Positions 1 through 11,324 are shown, numbered from the stretch's first letter. The stretch is 64,000 nt of DNA from Acinetobacter ihumii (GCF_900625095.1 NZ_LR130760.1:532301-596300); one strand, 5' to 3'. The notes: generated by a model from the sequence alone, not told the origin. Made by a program: numbers and translations.

Positions 1-303
1 GGCAATACCGCCATTGCAACTGAAAAGCAGAATCAGGCCTTGCTTGGGATAAAAAAACAAATCATGGTGCAGCAAGATCAACTCAAACAATTGCAAAGCG
101 ATCGCATTCTGTTTAAACGTCAGGAAATGGAATATCTGCGTAAAGGCGAAACGACCATTCCGCAGCGTTTAAAAGATCAACTCAAACAGAATGAACAAAA
201 TATTGATGACATGAAACAAAATCTGACGGCCTTACAAAATAATTATCGTAGCACGCAAGAACATTATTCCAACATTATAAGCCGCTTAAAAGCACTGGAA
301 TAA
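1..303 (+). CDS. C-terminal part of an unidentified coiled-coil protein (5' cut by window)
   Basis: The reading frame is open from base 1 to the TAA at 301-303, so the gene starts upstream of the window and about 100 residues are visible. An internal TTG at 40 could be read as a start but has no reason to be preferred over continuation from outside. The visible part is hydrophilic, rich in Gln, Lys, Leu and Asn, with heptad-like spacing typical of a coiled coil. No catalytic motif or membrane segment is seen. It lies 64 bases before the RND adaptor gene and could share its transcript. I do not recognise the family. Confidence 0.6.
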   Translation, partial: GNTAIATEKQNQALLGIKKQIMVQQDQLKQLQSDRILFKRQEMEYLRKGETTIPQRLKDQLKQNEQNIDDMKQNLTALQNNYRSTQEHYSNIISRLKALE

Positions 304-367
304 TCGCTATAATCCTGACACCAAATAAAACAATGAATGTCATTAGTTAATTTAAGGATGGGTCGGC

Positions 368-1501
368 ATGCGTAGAGTGTCACGCACTACATTTTATTTT
401 CCTGTACTGTGTTTGATCAGCTTCAGCTTTGTCTTGGCGGCATGCCACCGCTCTACACCGACAGAAAGCTCAAAAGCGGATACGACTGAGCACATTGACA
501 TGATCCAGCAGGATCTGGTTCACGTTTCAACAGGCGTTCTGGAACGTAAAACTGCCTTTACAGGTAGCATTCGAGCCACTCAACACAGTTCGATACAAGC
601 TCAAGTTTCAGCCACAGCAACCCAAGTCAATGCCGAGGTCGGACAACAGATCAAAAAAGATCAGATTCTTGTGCGACTAAACAATCAGGATAACGCAGCC
701 CGTTTAGCACAGGCGCAAGCCAATCTTGCCTCCGCACAAGCACAGGCCGATTTATCTCGCAATTTAATGCAACGTAAAAAAAGACTGTTGGATCAGGGTT
801 TTATTTCACGTGTGGAATATGAACAAAGTCAGGTTGACTACAAAGCTCAACTGGAAACGGTCAATGCACAAAAAGCCAATTTAGATATTGCACGTAAGGC
901 TGATCAGGATGGCATTATTCGCAGCCCACTGAATGGCGTGATCATCAAACGTGATGTTGAACCCGGTCAAACGGTTTCAGCAGGTCAAACCTTATTTGAA
1001 ATTGTCAATCCTGAACGACTGGAAATTCAAGCCAAGCTTCCGATTGAACAACAATCTGCACTTGCGATTGGTCAAAAAATTCAATACACCATTCAAGGTC
1101 ATTCAAGCCCCTTGTATGCTGTGTTAACCCGAATCTCCCCCGTTGCAGATCAAGTTAGTCGACAAATTGAGTTCTTCGCTCAACCGACCGAAAAAATTAA
1201 TTCATTGAGTATTGGTGCATTTGTAGAAGGTTTTATCATCAATCAGAATCAAGTTCAGGGACAAATCATTCCTTTGGACAGCATTCAAAATATTGATCAA
1301 TCCCCTTATGTGTGGGTGATTCGCCAGCAAAAACTACGTAAAATCAATATTCAGGTTTTAGAAAAACGTGTTGAAGACAACACCGCTGTCGTTTCAGGAT
1401 TACAAGCCCAAGATACGATTAGTCGGGTTAAATTTGACAATGCTGATGAAAATAAGCGTGTCATCTTTTCAGATCAAACCGCTTCAAAACCAAATCCATA
1501 A
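368..1501 (+). CDS. RND efflux periplasmic adaptor (membrane fusion protein), lipoprotein
   Basis: The product is 377 residues, normal for an HlyD/AcrA-type adaptor joining an inner-membrane RND pump to an outer-membrane channel. The N-terminus is a signal peptide ending in a lipobox (LAAC, Cys26), so the mature protein should be lipid-anchored. Residues about 65-95 and 175-210 look like the two halves of the lipoyl-like domain, split by an Ala/Gln-rich coiled-coil hairpin at about 100-165. A beta-barrel region and a membrane-proximal region follow. The RND permease begins 26 bases downstream, so the two form one operon. No outer-membrane channel gene is adjacent; a TolC-like partner would have to come from elsewhere. 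The substrate cannot be told. Confidence 0.9.
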   Translation: MRRVSRTTFYFPVLCLISFSFVLAACHRSTPTESSKADTTEHIDMIQQDLVHVSTGVLERKTAFTGSIRATQHSSIQAQVSATATQVNAEVGQQIKKDQILVRLNNQDNAARLAQAQANLASAQAQADLSRNLMQRKKRLLDQGFISRVEYEQSQVDYKAQLETVNAQKANLDIARKADQDGIIRSPLNGVIIKRDVEPGQTVSAGQTLFEIVNPERLEIQAKLPIEQQSALAIGQKIQYTIQGHSSPLYAVLTRISPVADQVSRQIEFFAQPTEKINSLSIGAFVEGFIINQNQVQGQIIPLDSIQNIDQSPYVWVIRQQKLRKINIQVLEKRVEDNTAVVSGLQAQDTISRVKFDNADENKRVIFSDQTASKPNP

Positions 1502-1527
1502 GAAAGTGATTTCAGGACGCAATAACC

Positions 1528-4500
1528 ATGTGGTTTACCCGAATTAGTGTCAAATACCCAGTCTTTACGATCATGATGATGTTTTGTCTCATGGTGCTTG
1601 GATTGGCATCTTGGCAACGCATGGGAGTAGAGGAATTTCCTGATGTCGATTTTCCTTTTGTGGTGGTATATACCAATTACCCCGGTGCTTCACCTGAAGC
1701 TGTAGAGTCTGAAATTACGAAAAAACTTGAAGATCAGATCAATACCATTTCAGGCTTAAAACAGATCACGTCACAATCCAGTGAAGGACTGTCGATGATT
1801 GTGGCCGAGTTCAATCTGGATGTTTCTTCAAGCGTGGCTGCACAGGATGTTCGCGATAAAATTGCAGTGGTCAAATCCAACTTTCGTGATGAAATACAGG
1901 ATCCCGTGGTTGAGCGTTATGACCCTGCCAGTAATGCGATTCTGTCAGTGGTTTTTGAATCTGGTTCAATGTCCTTACGCGATTTTAGTTCCTATCTGGA
2001 TCAACGAATTTTACCGCAACTCAGAACAGTGCCGGGTGTGGGGACAGTCAATTTGTTGGGGGATGCACAGCGTCAAATCCGTATTGAAATTAATCCACAA
2101 CAGCTTCAAAGCTATGGAATTGGTATTGATCAGGTCATTAATACCCTAAAAAATGAAAATGTCGAAATTCCAGGCGGCACACTCAAACAGCCTGATTCTG
2201 AACTGGTCATCGAAATTCAATCCAAAGTGATTTATCCACATGGTTTTGGTGATCTGGTGATTGCCAATAAAAATGGCACGCCAATTTACCTAAAACAAGT
2301 CGCTAAAGTGGAAGACACTCAAGCTGAACTTGAAACAGGGGCTTATTTAAATGGTAAAGCCGCTGTGGCAGTTGATATTTTGCGAAGCTCCGATGCCAAC
2401 GTGATTCAGGTGGTCGATAACACCTATAAAGTGCTGGATAAAATCAAAACCCAACTGCCTGAAGGTGCCAGTCTAAATGTTGTGGTGGATAGTTCCAAAG
2501 GTATTCGTGCTTCAATTAAAGATGTGGCTCGTACCATTATTGAAGGCGCACTACTCGCCGTTCTGATTGTTTTATTATTTTTAGGTTCTTTTCGTTCCAC
2601 CATCATCACAGGTTTGACCTTACCGATCGCCTTGCTCGGAACTTTAACTTTTATCTGGGCATTTGGTTTTAGCATCAACATGATGACTTTATTGGCATTA
2701 TCGCTGTGTATAGGCTTGCTTATTGATGATGCAATTGTGGTCCGTGAAAATATTGTACGTCATGCGGAGATGGGCAAAGACCATGTGACGGCTGCACTGG
2801 ATGGAACCAAGGAAATTGGACTCGCAGTTTTGGCAACCACCTTGACCATTGTTGCGGTGTTCTTGCCTGTGGCGTTTATGGGCGGCATTATTGGACGCTT
2901 TTTCTATCAATTTGGGGTGACAGTCAGTATTGCAGTGCTCATTTCGATGTTTGTCAGTTTTACCCTTGACCCAATGCTATCTGCACATTGGCAAGAGAAA
3001 AAAACCAATAAGCCACCAAGTCGAATGAAGCGTTTTTTCAACTGGATTTCTCAAAAACTCGACAACTTAAGTCATGTCTATGAGTATTTGCTCAAACTTG
3101 CCTTACGCTTTCGTTTTATCACGATTTTAATTGCGATTGCATCGTTAATTGGGGCATTAGGATTATCTAAACTGATTGGTACGGAATTTGTCCCAACACC
3201 CGATAAAGGCGCAATTCGAATTAAATTTGAGACCCCTGTCGATGCTTCTCTTGAATATACGCAAGCCAAGCTCAATCAGGTCAACCAGATGATTCGTCAA
3301 CATCCTCAGGTCAAATCGACCTATGGTGTCGTCAATGGCATGACGGATCGAGGGAAAAACCATGCCAGTTTAAGGGTAACCCTTAGTCCTCGAAATGAAC
3401 GGAGCCAGACACTGACTGAGTTAAACAATGAATTTCGAGAACATTTAAATCGCGTGGCTGGAATCACCGTGACTTCAGTGGCGTCCGCAGATGAAACCGT
3501 GTCTGGCGGACAAAAGCCGATTATGATTTCGATTAAAGGTCCAGATCTGGATGAGCTACAAGGTATTTCAGATCGCTTTATGACTGAAATGGAAAAAATT
3601 AAAGGTGTCGTTGATCTTGAAAGTTCACTCAAGGAACCAAAACCAACCTTATCCATTCAGATTCGTCGTGTTTTAGCCAGTGATCTTGGGCTTTCGGTCA
3701 ACCAGATCGCCAATACCATTCGTCCTTTAATTGCAGGTGATGATGTCACCACATGGCAAGATGAACGCGGTGAAACTTATGATGTCAATTTACGTCTGGC
3801 GGAACATAGTCGTGCATTGCCAAGCGATTTGGAAAATCTTTACCTGACCTCGTCTAAAACGGATGCCAATGGACAACCGATTTTAGTGCCTTTTGCAACT
3901 GTGGCAAAATTTGAACAAACCTTAGGGGCAGCGCAAATTAATCGCCGCGATTTAGCACGTGAAGTACTGGTTGAGGCCAACACGTCTGGTCGCCCTGCGG
4001 GGGATATTGGCAAGGACATTGATCAATTACAGAAGAACTTTAAACTGCCCGCTGGCTATAGTTTTGATACGCAAGGTGCCAATGCCGATATGGCTGAATC
4101 AGCCGGTTATGCACTTACCGCCATTACCCTGTCGATTGTGTTTATTTATATTGTACTGGGTTCTCAGTTCAACAGTTTTATTCACCCTGCTGCGATTATG
4201 GCATCCCTCCCGCTGTCTTTGATTGGGGTCTTTCTAGCGTTATTTTTATTTCAAAGCACCATGAATCTGTTTTCAATCATTGGCATTATCATGCTGATGG
4301 GACTGGTCACTAAAAATGCGATTCTGCTGATCGACTTTATTAAAAAAGCCATGGAGCGTGGAGAAACGCGTTACGATGCGATTATTCAGGCAGGCAAAAC
4401 TCGTTTGCGTCCGATTCTAATGACCACCAGTGCCATGGTGATGGGTATGATTCCATTGGCTTTAGGACTAGGTGAAGGTGGCGAACAAAGTGCCCCAATG

Positions 4501-4629
4501 GCACATGCGGTGATTGGTGGGGTCATCACGTCTACCCTGCTCACGCTAGTCGTCGTCCCCGTGATTTTTACTTATTTGGACGATTTGAAAAATTTCTTAT
4601 TGCGCCAAACCCGTAAATTAATGTCATAA
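1528..4629 (+). CDS. RND-family efflux permease
   Basis: This 1033-residue inner-membrane proton antiporter has the usual length of the AcrB/MdtB/TriC superfamily. A first membrane helix near residues 12-30 is followed by a large periplasmic domain, a block of helices at about 335-480, a second periplasmic domain and a final helix block at about 850-1020. The adjacent acidic pair in helix 4, at about residues 400-401 (LLIDDAIVV), corresponds to the proton-relay aspartates of RND pumps. It is translated with the lipoprotein adaptor just upstream. A hairpin followed by T residues closes the operon. Closest by eye to drug/organic-solute (HAE1-type) pumps; I see no metal-pump features, but substrate is an inference. 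Confidence 0.93.
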   Translation: MWFTRISVKYPVFTIMMMFCLMVLGLASWQRMGVEEFPDVDFPFVVVYTNYPGASPEAVESEITKKLEDQINTISGLKQITSQSSEGLSMIVAEFNLDVSSSVAAQDVRDKIAVVKSNFRDEIQDPVVERYDPASNAILSVVFESGSMSLRDFSSYLDQRILPQLRTVPGVGTVNLLGDAQRQIRIEINPQQLQSYGIGIDQVINTLKNENVEIPGGTLKQPDSELVIEIQSKVIYPHGFGDLVIANKNGTPIYLKQVAKVEDTQAELETGAYLNGKAAVAVDILRSSDANVIQVVDNTYKVLDKIKTQLPEGASLNVVVDSSKGIRASIKDVARTIIEGALLAVLIVLLFLGSFRSTIITGLTLPIALLGTLTFIWAFGFSINMMTLLALSLCIGLLIDDAIVVRENIVRHAEMGKDHVTAALDGTKEIGLAVLATTLTIVAVFLPVAFMGGIIGRFFYQFGVTVSIAVLISMFVSFTLDPMLSAHWQEKKTNKPPSRMKRFFNWISQKLDNLSHVYEYLLKLALRFRFITILIAIASLIGALGLSKLIGTEFVPTPDKGAIRIKFETPVDASLEYTQAKLNQVNQMIRQHPQVKSTYGVVNGMTDRGKNHASLRVTLSPRNERSQTLTELNNEFREHLNRVAGITVTSVASADETVSGGQKPIMISIKGPDLDELQGISDRFMTEMEKIKGVVDLESSLKEPKPTLSIQIRRVLASDLGLSVNQIANTIRPLIAGDDVTTWQDERGETYDVNLRLAEHSRALPSDLENLYLTSSKTDANGQPILVPFATVAKFEQTLGAAQINRRDLAREVLVEANTSGRPAGDIGKDIDQLQKNFKLPAGYSFDTQGANADMAESAGYALTAITLSIVFIYIVLGSQFNSFIHPAAIMASLPLSLIGVFLALFLFQSTMNLFSIIGIIMLMGLVTKNAILLIDFIKKAMERGETRYDAIIQAGKTRLRPILMTTSAMVMGMIPLALGLGEGGEQSAPMAHAVIGGVITSTLLTLVVVPVIFTYLDDLKNFLLRQTRKLMS

Positions 4630-4643
4630 TCTGGGCTTTGTTG

Positions 4644-4673
4644 AATGAGGTGAAATCTTCATCTCATTTTTTA
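4644..4673 (+). terminator. Rho-independent terminator after the RND operon
   Basis: An 11-bp stem with one mismatch (4644-4654 with 4658-4668), a 3-base loop and a run of T. It lies 14 bases past the permease stop and about 60 bases before proS. Confidence 0.6.
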
Positions 4674-4733
4674 TCGTATAATCTTGTGTTTTTATCGTGC
4701 TCATTTTAAGAGCCCACTTTTAGGACAGTTTCC

Positions 4734-6449
4734 ATGCGCGCAAGCCGCTTTTTATTTGCAACGTTAAGAGAAACCCCAAATGATGCAGAAGTGATTTCGC
4801 ATCAGCTCATGCTTCGAGCCGGGATGATTCGTAAATTGGCTTCAGGTTTATATACTTGGCTGCCGATGGGTGTACGTGTGTTAAATAAAGTTGAAGCGAT
4901 TGTGCGTGAAGAAATGAACCGTTCTGGCGCGCTTGAAGTATTTATGCCCGTGACTCAACCCGCAAGTCTTTGGGAAGAATCAGGTCGTTATGTGCAATAT
5001 GGCCCTGAGCTGTTACGCTTTAAAGATCGTCATGACAATCCTTTTGTACTGGGCCCAACCCATGAAGAAGTGATTACCGATCTAGCACGCAATGAACTGA
5101 AAAGTTATAAACAGCTTCCGATTAATTTCTATCAAATTCAGACCAAATTTCGTGACGAAATTCGTCCACGTTTTGGCGTGATGCGTTCGCGTGAATTCAT
5201 CATGAAAGATGCTTACTCTTTCCATGTGGATCAAGCCTCTTTACAAGAAACCTATGACAATATGTATGACACCTATTGCCGTATTTTCACACGTCTAGGA
5301 CTGGATTTCCGTCCTGTACAAGCTGACACAGGTTCAATTGGTGGTTCAGGTTCGCATGAGTTTCATGTACTGGCAGACAGTGGCGAAGATGATATCGTGT
5401 TTTCAACCGAATCCGATTACGCAGCAAACGTAGAAAAAGCCGAAGCCGTTTTAGTCGGTGAACGTGCTGCGCCAACACAAGCCTTGACGATTGTAGACAC
5501 GCCAAATCAGAAAACCATTGCCGATGTGTGTGCCTTCTTAAACGCAGATCCAAAGCAATCGGTAAAAGCATTACTGGTACAAGGCAATGCTGATGAAACA
5601 GGCAAAGTGCCTGTGATTGCCCTGTTCGTACGTGGCGATCATGAGCTGAATGAAATTAAAGCTGAGCATCATGCATTGATTGCTGCGCCTTTAACTTTTG
5701 CCACTGAAGCTCAGTTGCAAGAACTTGGTCTAACTGCTGGCTATGTTGGCCCACAAGGTTTAGTTGAAAAAGGCGTGACAGTGATTGTTGACCGTGCTGC
5801 ATCTGTCTTGTCTGACTTTATTGCGGGTGCTAACGAGACTGATAAACATGCTGTAGGTGTGAACTGGGAACGTGATGCACAATTGAGCGAAGTTTATGAT
5901 CTGCGTAATGTGGTCGATGGCGATCCATCTCCAGATGGCAAAGGCGTATTACAAATCAAACGAGGGATTGAAGTCGGACACATTTTCCAACTCGGTCAAA
6001 AATACTCAGAAGCGCTGAACTGTACGGTTTTGGGCGATGATGGCAAACCGTTAACCGTCACGATGGGTTGTTACGGCATCGGGGTGACACGTGTTGTTGC
6101 TTCTGCAATTGAACAAAATTACGATGACAAAGGCATTATCTGGCCTTCTGCGATTGCTCCATTTGAAATTGCGATTGTGCCGATGAATGCACATAAGTCA
6201 CCCAAAACACTGGAAGCGGCAGAAGCCCTCTATGCTGAATTACAGGCGCAAGGTTATGATGTGCTTCTGGATGATCGTAATGAACGCCCGGGCGTTAAAT
6301 TCTCCGATCTTGAATTGACTGGGATTCCACATCGTATTGTGATTGGTGAAAAAGGCTTGGATGCAGGTACTTATGAATATAAAGGCCGCACTGATGCCGA
6401 GTCAGTCAATTTGTCTAAAGAAGAACTCTTGGCAAAGTTAAAAGCTTAA
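4734..6449 (+). CDS. proS: Prolyl-tRNA synthetase
   Basis: Cytoplasmic class II aminoacyl-tRNA synthetase that charges tRNA-Pro. The length, 571 residues, matches the bacterial-type enzyme with an editing domain inserted in the catalytic core. The N-terminal [15 protein letters not shown], the GPTHEE segment near residues 106-111 and the motif-2 region [17 protein letters not shown] at about 140-155 are diagnostic. The insertion (editing) domain runs from about 225 to 385, and the anticodon-binding domain is the last 100 residues. It stands alone between two terminators. Nothing looks unusual in the sequence. Confidence 0.98.
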   Translation: MRASRFLFATLRETPNDAEVISHQLMLRAGMIRKLASGLYTWLPMGVRVLNKVEAIVREEMNRSGALEVFMPVTQPASLWEESGRYVQYGPELLRFKDRHDNPFVLGPTHEEVITDLARNELKSYKQLPINFYQIQTKFRDEIRPRFGVMRSREFIMKDAYSFHVDQASLQETYDNMYDTYCRIFTRLGLDFRPVQADTGSIGGSGSHEFHVLADSGEDDIVFSTESDYAANVEKAEAVLVGERAAPTQALTIVDTPNQKTIADVCAFLNADPKQSVKALLVQGNADETGKVPVIALFVRGDHELNEIKAEHHALIAAPLTFATEAQLQELGLTAGYVGPQGLVEKGVTVIVDRAASVLSDFIAGANETDKHAVGVNWERDAQLSEVYDLRNVVDGDPSPDGKGVLQIKRGIEVGHIFQLGQKYSEALNCTVLGDDGKPLTVTMGCYGIGVTRVVASAIEQNYDDKGIIWPSAIAPFEIAIVPMNAHKSPKTLEAAEALYAELQAQGYDVLLDDRNERPGVKFSDLELTGIPHRIVIGEKGLDAGTYEYKGRTDAESVNLSKEELLAKLKA

Positions 6450-6465
6450 TTTTATTTTAAAAACC

Positions 6466-6502
6466 AAAACCGTATCCTAAAATATCAGGGTGCGGTTTTT
6501 TT
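6466..6502 (+). terminator. Terminator after proS
   Basis: The arms AAAACCGTATCC (6466-6477) and GGGTGCGGTTTT (6488-6499) pair with one or two mismatches across a 10-base loop and run into a T tract ending at 6502. Confidence 0.7.
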
Positions 6503-6521
6503 ATGATCTAAAAACAGCTCA

Positions 6522-6552
6522 AACAAAAAAGCCAAACCGAAGTTTAGCTTTT
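6522..6552 (-). terminator. Terminator after the sulfite reductase operon
   Basis: An 11-bp stem with one mismatch (6527-6537 with 6542-6552) closed by a TTCG tetraloop when read on the minus strand, followed on that strand by a T run. It lies 28 bases beyond the DUF934 stop. Confidence 0.65.
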
Positions 6553-6579
6553 CAATCAAATCAAATCAAATTGAATGGA

Positions 6580-7065
6580 TTATGCGCCGGTTTGATATTC
6601 GGCTTGCGTTACTGCTGTTGAAGCTTGATACGGATGTTTAAAATCATTTAAACCTGCCGCAGCCTCATGAATATCTTTACCTTCTTTAACCACAAAGCTA
6701 TCAAAACCAGAGCGTTTTAAATAGTTCAGGACATCTTTAAAAATATCCCCAACCGCGCGCAATTCACCTTGATAACCTTGACGGCGTAGCAACGCTGCAA
6801 AAGAATAACCACGACCATCATTAAAGCCTGCAAATTCAATCAAAATGGCATCTAAATCAGACAATGGAAATTCGTGTGTTTCAGGAGAATCATCTACGGT
6901 GATATACAGCGCTTTTTTGCCCTGAATATTGCTCAGTTGATCGAGTTGTGCGGTGGTAACCACCACATCACCTTGAGGTACAGTACCGTCCTCGGCGATG
7001 AGTTGGTAAGTATTGTCAGCAATCGTGCCATCTTTAAACAGCACCTGTAAGGCTGGATTAAGCAT
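6580..7065 (-). CDS. DUF934-family protein, partner of sulfite/nitrite reductase
   Basis: The product is 161 residues when started at the ATG at 7065. That start has a good ribosome site (AAGGAGCG) on the minus strand at 7071-7078 and overlaps the stop of the reductase gene upstream by 8 bases; longer starts would run further into that gene. The family is small and cytoplasmic, and is often annotated as a probable oxidoreductase coupled to sulfite reductase, but its biochemical role is not settled. The RRQGYQGELRAVGD and FDSFVVKEG segments are typical of the family. The overlap indicates translational coupling, which supports a shared role in assimilatory sulfur (or nitrogen) reduction. Confidence 0.85.
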   Translation of the reverse strand: MLNPALQVLFKDGTIADNTYQLIAEDGTVPQGDVVVTTAQLDQLSNIQGKKALYITVDDSPETHEFPLSDLDAILIEFAGFNDGRGYSFAALLRRQGYQGELRAVGDIFKDVLNYLKRSGFDSFVVKEGKDIHEAAAGLNDFKHPYQASTAVTQAEYQTGA

Positions 7066-8701
7066 ATGCACGCTCCTTAAATGGTTGAATGCCGACACGA
7101 CGATACGTATCAATAAAACGTTCTTCGCTAGTACGTAAATCGAGATAGGTATTCAAAATTTCTTCAATCACATCAGGAATAACATCCGCAGCGAAAGATG
7201 GCCCTAAAATATCGCCAATCGAAGCATCATGATCAGAATTACCACCTAAAGTGATTTGATAGAATTCAGCACCTTTTTTATCAACACCCAAAATCCCGAT
7301 ATTACCGACATGGTGATGACCACAGGCATTCATACAGCCTGAGATATTTAAATCCAGTTGACCTAGATTATAAATGGTATCTAAATCTTCAAAACGGCGG
7401 GTAATTGCTTCTGAAATTGGAATCGATTTGGCATTGGCCAATGAACAGAAATCACCACCCGGACAGCAGATAATATCGGTCAAGAAACCAATATGCGCGC
7501 GCGCCATGTCATTTTGCTCAAGCGTTTGCCACAATTCAAACAGATCTTTTTGCGGCACATCTGCCAGTGAAATGTTTTGTTCGTGCGTGGTACGTAACTC
7601 ACCAAAGGTATATTTGTCTGCCAAATCCGCAATCAGATTCATCTCTGCGGTGGTCATGTCACCCGGTGCAACCCCTGCACGTTTTAAATTAATGGTGACA
7701 ATACGATAGCCTTTGACTTTGTGGGCATTGGTGTTGACATTAAACCATTGTTTAAATTTAGGATGTTCAGCAAATAACGCCGTAAAATCCTGATCTTCAA
7801 GATCTTGATAGTCAAACGGTGTAAAGACCTCATCCAGTTTTTTCAAGGTTTCTGGCTGGATTTTGAGGCTTTCACGGGTATGCGCAAATTCAGCTTCAAC
7901 TTTTTCAGCGAAAACTTGTGGGGTTAAGGCTTTCACCAAAATTTTGATTCGCGCTTTATATTTATTATCACGGCGACCATGCAAGTTATACACACGCAAT
8001 ACCGCTTCTAAATATGCAATTAAATCTTCACGTGGCAAAAATTCACGAATAAAGCTACCAATCACTGGGGTACGACCTAAACCACCACCCACTTTGATTT
8101 TATAACCCATTTCCCCTGCTGCATTTTTAACAATATACACGCCAATATCATGAAATGACGTTGCGGCACGGTCTTTTTCTTCCAATGCAGACACTGCAAT
8201 TTTGAACTTACGTGGTAAAAACGCAAACTCAGGATGGAAAGTACTCCATTGACGGATCAATTCACAGGTCGGACGCGGATCTGCAATTTCACCTGCCACT
8301 ACCCCTGCATATTGGTCAGTGGTGGTATTACGAATACAGTTACCACTGGTTTGAATGGCATGCATTTGTACAGTAGCGAGTTCCGCCAGAATATCTGGTA
8401 CATCTTCTAAAGCAGGCCAGTTCAACTGAATATTTTGACGTGTTGAGACATGTGCATAACCACGGTCATATTCGGTTGAAATTTCAGCAATTTTACGCAG
8501 TTGCGTAGAATTCATTAAGCCATACGGCACGGCAATACGAAGCATGGGTGCGTAACGTTGTACATAAAGACCGTTTTGCAGACGCAATGGACGGTATTCA
8601 TCTTCAGTAAGCTTTCCAGCAAGATAGCGTTCTGTTTGATCGCGGAACTGAGCAACACGTTCATTGACCAGTTGTTGATCGAAATCAGTATATAAATACA
8701 T
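7058..8701 (-). CDS. cysI: Assimilatory sulfite reductase hemoprotein (nitrite/sulfite reductase family)
   Basis: Predicted siroheme/[4Fe-4S] enzyme of 547 residues that carries out six-electron reduction of sulfite to sulfide. The four cluster/siroheme cysteines are visible as Cys413-X5-Cys419 in CCPGGDFC and Cys456-X3-Cys460 in CMNACGHHH. The N-terminal half carries the ferredoxin-like repeat with RLQNGLYVQRYAPMLRI and STRQNIQLNWP. The protein resembles the ferredoxin-dependent or stand-alone type, and no flavoprotein subunit gene is beside it. It is cotranscribed with DUF934. Nitrite reductase is the alternative, but no nitrate-assimilation genes are near. Sulfite is therefore preferred, by inference from the common Acinetobacter annotation. 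Confidence 0.85.
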   Translation of the reverse strand: MYLYTDFDQQLVNERVAQFRDQTERYLAGKLTEDEYRPLRLQNGLYVQRYAPMLRIAVPYGLMNSTQLRKIAEISTEYDRGYAHVSTRQNIQLNWPALEDVPDILAELATVQMHAIQTSGNCIRNTTTDQYAGVVAGEIADPRPTCELIRQWSTFHPEFAFLPRKFKIAVSALEEKDRAATSFHDIGVYIVKNAAGEMGYKIKVGGGLGRTPVIGSFIREFLPREDLIAYLEAVLRVYNLHGRRDNKYKARIKILVKALTPQVFAEKVEAEFAHTRESLKIQPETLKKLDEVFTPFDYQDLEDQDFTALFAEHPKFKQWFNVNTNAHKVKGYRIVTINLKRAGVAPGDMTTAEMNLIADLADKYTFGELRTTHEQNISLADVPQKDLFELWQTLEQNDMARAHIGFLTDIICCPGGDFCSLANAKSIPISEAITRRFEDLDTIYNLGQLDLNISGCMNACGHHHVGNIGILGVDKKGAEFYQITLGGNSDHDASIGDILGPSFAADVIPDVIEEILNTYLDLRTSEERFIDTYRRVGIQPFKERAYA

Positions 8702-8830
8702 GGCGTATGGCTAGTAGATTCATGGTAAAGGCGAATAGCATAACGAGCTTTGTTTCATCAACAAAATGCTTTTTTTGGATATTTAATAACGATTTTATTG
8801 ATAAGACATTTTCTTAGTCGATTTTAATGA

Positions 8831-8857
8831 AAAAGCCCAGAATTGATCTGGGCTTTT
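8831..8857 (-). terminator. Terminator after gcd
   Basis: A perfect 10-bp stem (AAAAGCCCAG, 8831-8840, with CTGGGCTTTT, 8848-8857) and a 7-base loop, 25 bases past the gcd stop; the minus strand continues with T residues. Confidence 0.8.
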
Positions 8858-8881
8858 CCGTTTATTTCAGATCGCTAAAGA

Positions 8882-11287
8882 TTATTTCGTATCAGGTAAA
8901 GCATACGCCACCAGATAGTCACCCATCTTGGTGCCAAATGAACCATGCCCACCTGCCATCATCACCACATATTGCTTCCCATTGATTTCATAGGTCATGG
9001 GTGTTGCCTGTCCACCCGCAGGTAACCGCGCCTCCCAAAGCTTTTTACCATTACTCACATTAAATGCGCGTAAGTAATTATCCTGAGTTGCCCCCACGAA
9101 CATGACATTGCCTGCTGTAGAAATAGAGCCACCTAGACCCGGCACCCCAATTTTCACAGGCGGTAACTGGAATAGATTTGGCAGACTGTCACGAATGGTA
9201 CCAATCCGTTTTTTCCAAACCACTTGGTGCGTATTTAAATCCACACCCGCCACATAACCCCATGCTGGTTGCTTACATGGCAAGCCAATTGGAGACAGGA
9301 AGGCACTGATTTCAACACCATAAGGTACGCCATACATTGGCTGAACACCTTGTTCTGTTCCTGCACCTTTGGCAGTTTCTGCACGGTTTGGATCTTCTGG
9401 AATCAGACGACTGACAAATGGTAGACCAATCGGATTCATCACTGCGACCTGACGATCAGGGTTGACTGAAATACCGCCCCATTCAAATACCCCTAAATTA
9501 CCCGGAAATACCAGCGTTCCATTTTCCGATGGTGGAGTATAAATACCATCATAATTCAGACGCTTAAACTGAATACGACACACCAGTTGGTCAAACATGG
9601 TACTGCCCCACATGTCTTTGTCTGTGAGTTTGTTTTGTGGCGCCAAATTTAGATCGGAAAAAGGTTGTGTTGCTGAATAATGTTCACCTTTGGTTTGTGG
9701 CCCACGTTTCACAGTCTGGGGTACAGGACGTTCCGTAATCGGTACAATCGCTTTACCATCACGACGATCCAATACAAAGACATTGCCTGTTTTGGTGGTG
9801 ACATAAACCGCAGGCACCATTTGACCTGATTTGTCTTTTACATCGGCCAATGTCGGTTGTGATGGTACATCCATATCCCACAAATCATGATGGGTGGTTT
9901 GGAAATGCCAGATGAGCTTGCCTGTTGAGGCATTAATTGCCAGTACAGAGTTGGCATAACGCTCTTTCAGTGGGGTACGGTCACCGCCCCAGATATCAGG
10001 CGTACCGACACCGGTTGGAACAAAAACCACATCGGCTTTGGCATCATAAGCCAGTGGCGCCCATGCATTTGGTGAGTTATGTACAAAAGTCTGACCCGGT
10101 GCAGGAATGGCATTTGGATCTTCAGCACCTGTATCAAATACCCAAAGCAACTTGCCTGTATTGACATCGTAGCCACGAATCACGCCCGATGGCTCTTTGC
10201 TTGAGTAGTTATCAGTCACGGAACCCGCAATCACGATGGTCGTACCCGTCACCACAGGTGGTGAAGTTGGGTTATACCCCCCCGGATAGGCATAAGGCAT
10301 ATCTTTTTGTAGATCGACCTGACCATTGGTGCCAAAGTCAGAACACGCTTTACCTGTGTCTGCATTCACCGCAACCAGACGACCATCGTTGACTGGTAAA
10401 ATGATTTTGCGTGGACATTCAGTTGAACTTGAGGTTTTATGTTGCAAACTGCTTGCAAAACCTTGGGTATTTGCAGCATCAAAATAAGAAACACCCCGAC
10501 AAGTTAAATGCTGATAGCTTTTATCCGCTTTTAACTTCGGATCAAAACGCCATTTTTCTTTACCTGTTGCTGGGTCTAAAGCAATGAGCCATTGGTGTGT
10601 AGTACACATATACATGTCATTGCCAATTTTGATCGGCGTCACCTGATTGGTAGTTTCACCAGAATCATTTGCAGTTTTCAAATCGCCTGTACGAAATGTC
10701 CAAGCCACTTTAAGGTCTTTGACATTTTGTTCATTGATCTGATTCAGTGGTGAATAACGAACGCCTGCTTGAGTACGTCCATACGCTGGCCAGTCCTGTT
10801 CAGCCACGCCCTCCACTTTTTGTGCAGTTGCAGGTTGTTGATTTTGAATGATGCCATTAATTTCTTGTGGATCATTAAAAATCGAATATACCATCACCGC
10901 AATGGCAATCAGCAGTGTAGATGACAGGACAATCTTACTTGGCGCAGTATTCACCATACCGCGAGTAATGGCAGGAATCAGTAACCATAGACCGAATAAG
11001 CCTAAAATATCCAGACGTGGTGCCAATGCCCAGAAGTCTGTTCCGACTTCCCAGATTGCCCAAATGGTTGTACCCAGCATGAGTGCTGCATATAACCAGA
11101 GTGCTGAAGTGGAACGCTTGCCCAGCAAAATAGCAAAGGCAATGAACAATAGTCCTATTACCACATAATAAAAAGACCCACCTAAAAAGGTAAGCCAGAG
11201 ACCTCCAGCGAGCAGAATCAACCCAAATACCATGGCAATAATCACGGTAAATGTTCTGAGTCCTGAGTGTGAAGATGGTTGAGTCAT
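8882..11287 (-). CDS. gcd: Membrane-bound PQQ-dependent glucose dehydrogenase
   Basis: Periplasm-facing quinoprotein that oxidises aldoses such as glucose to the lactone and passes electrons to ubiquinone. The ATG at 11287 is chosen because AGAGGTGG sits just upstream; an in-frame ATG six codons earlier would put that site inside the gene. The resulting 801 residues equal the length known for the A. calcoaceticus membrane enzyme. Residues 1-150 hold about five membrane helices, and the rest is an eight-bladed PQQ propeller with tryptophan-type motifs (WPAYGR near the domain start, DLWDMDVPSQPTL, GGSISTAGNVMFVGAT near the end). It follows the OprB porin by 37 bases, so they likely form one operon. 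PQQ synthesis genes are not in the window. Confidence 0.96.
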   Translation of the reverse strand: MTQPSSHSGLRTFTVIIAMVFGLILLAGGLWLTFLGGSFYYVVIGLLFIAFAILLGKRSTSALWLYAALMLGTTIWAIWEVGTDFWALAPRLDILGLFGLWLLIPAITRGMVNTAPSKIVLSSTLLIAIAVMVYSIFNDPQEINGIIQNQQPATAQKVEGVAEQDWPAYGRTQAGVRYSPLNQINEQNVKDLKVAWTFRTGDLKTANDSGETTNQVTPIKIGNDMYMCTTHQWLIALDPATGKEKWRFDPKLKADKSYQHLTCRGVSYFDAANTQGFASSLQHKTSSSTECPRKIILPVNDGRLVAVNADTGKACSDFGTNGQVDLQKDMPYAYPGGYNPTSPPVVTGTTIVIAGSVTDNYSSKEPSGVIRGYDVNTGKLLWVFDTGAEDPNAIPAPGQTFVHNSPNAWAPLAYDAKADVVFVPTGVGTPDIWGGDRTPLKERYANSVLAINASTGKLIWHFQTTHHDLWDMDVPSQPTLADVKDKSGQMVPAVYVTTKTGNVFVLDRRDGKAIVPITERPVPQTVKRGPQTKGEHYSATQPFSDLNLAPQNKLTDKDMWGSTMFDQLVCRIQFKRLNYDGIYTPPSENGTLVFPGNLGVFEWGGISVNPDRQVAVMNPIGLPFVSRLIPEDPNRAETAKGAGTEQGVQPMYGVPYGVEISAFLSPIGLPCKQPAWGYVAGVDLNTHQVVWKKRIGTIRDSLPNLFQLPPVKIGVPGLGGSISTAGNVMFVGATQDNYLRAFNVSNGKKLWEARLPAGGQATPMTYEINGKQYVVMMAGGHGSFGTKMGDYLVAYALPDTK

Positions 11288-11324
11288 GATACCACCTCTA
11301 TTCATTGATGTTTTTATAGAAAAA

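Noticed and set aside
10189..10392. Plus-strand frames opposite gcd, cysI and other large genes
   Set aside because: All are antisense or out-of-phase shadows of well conserved genes with no ribosome site of their own.
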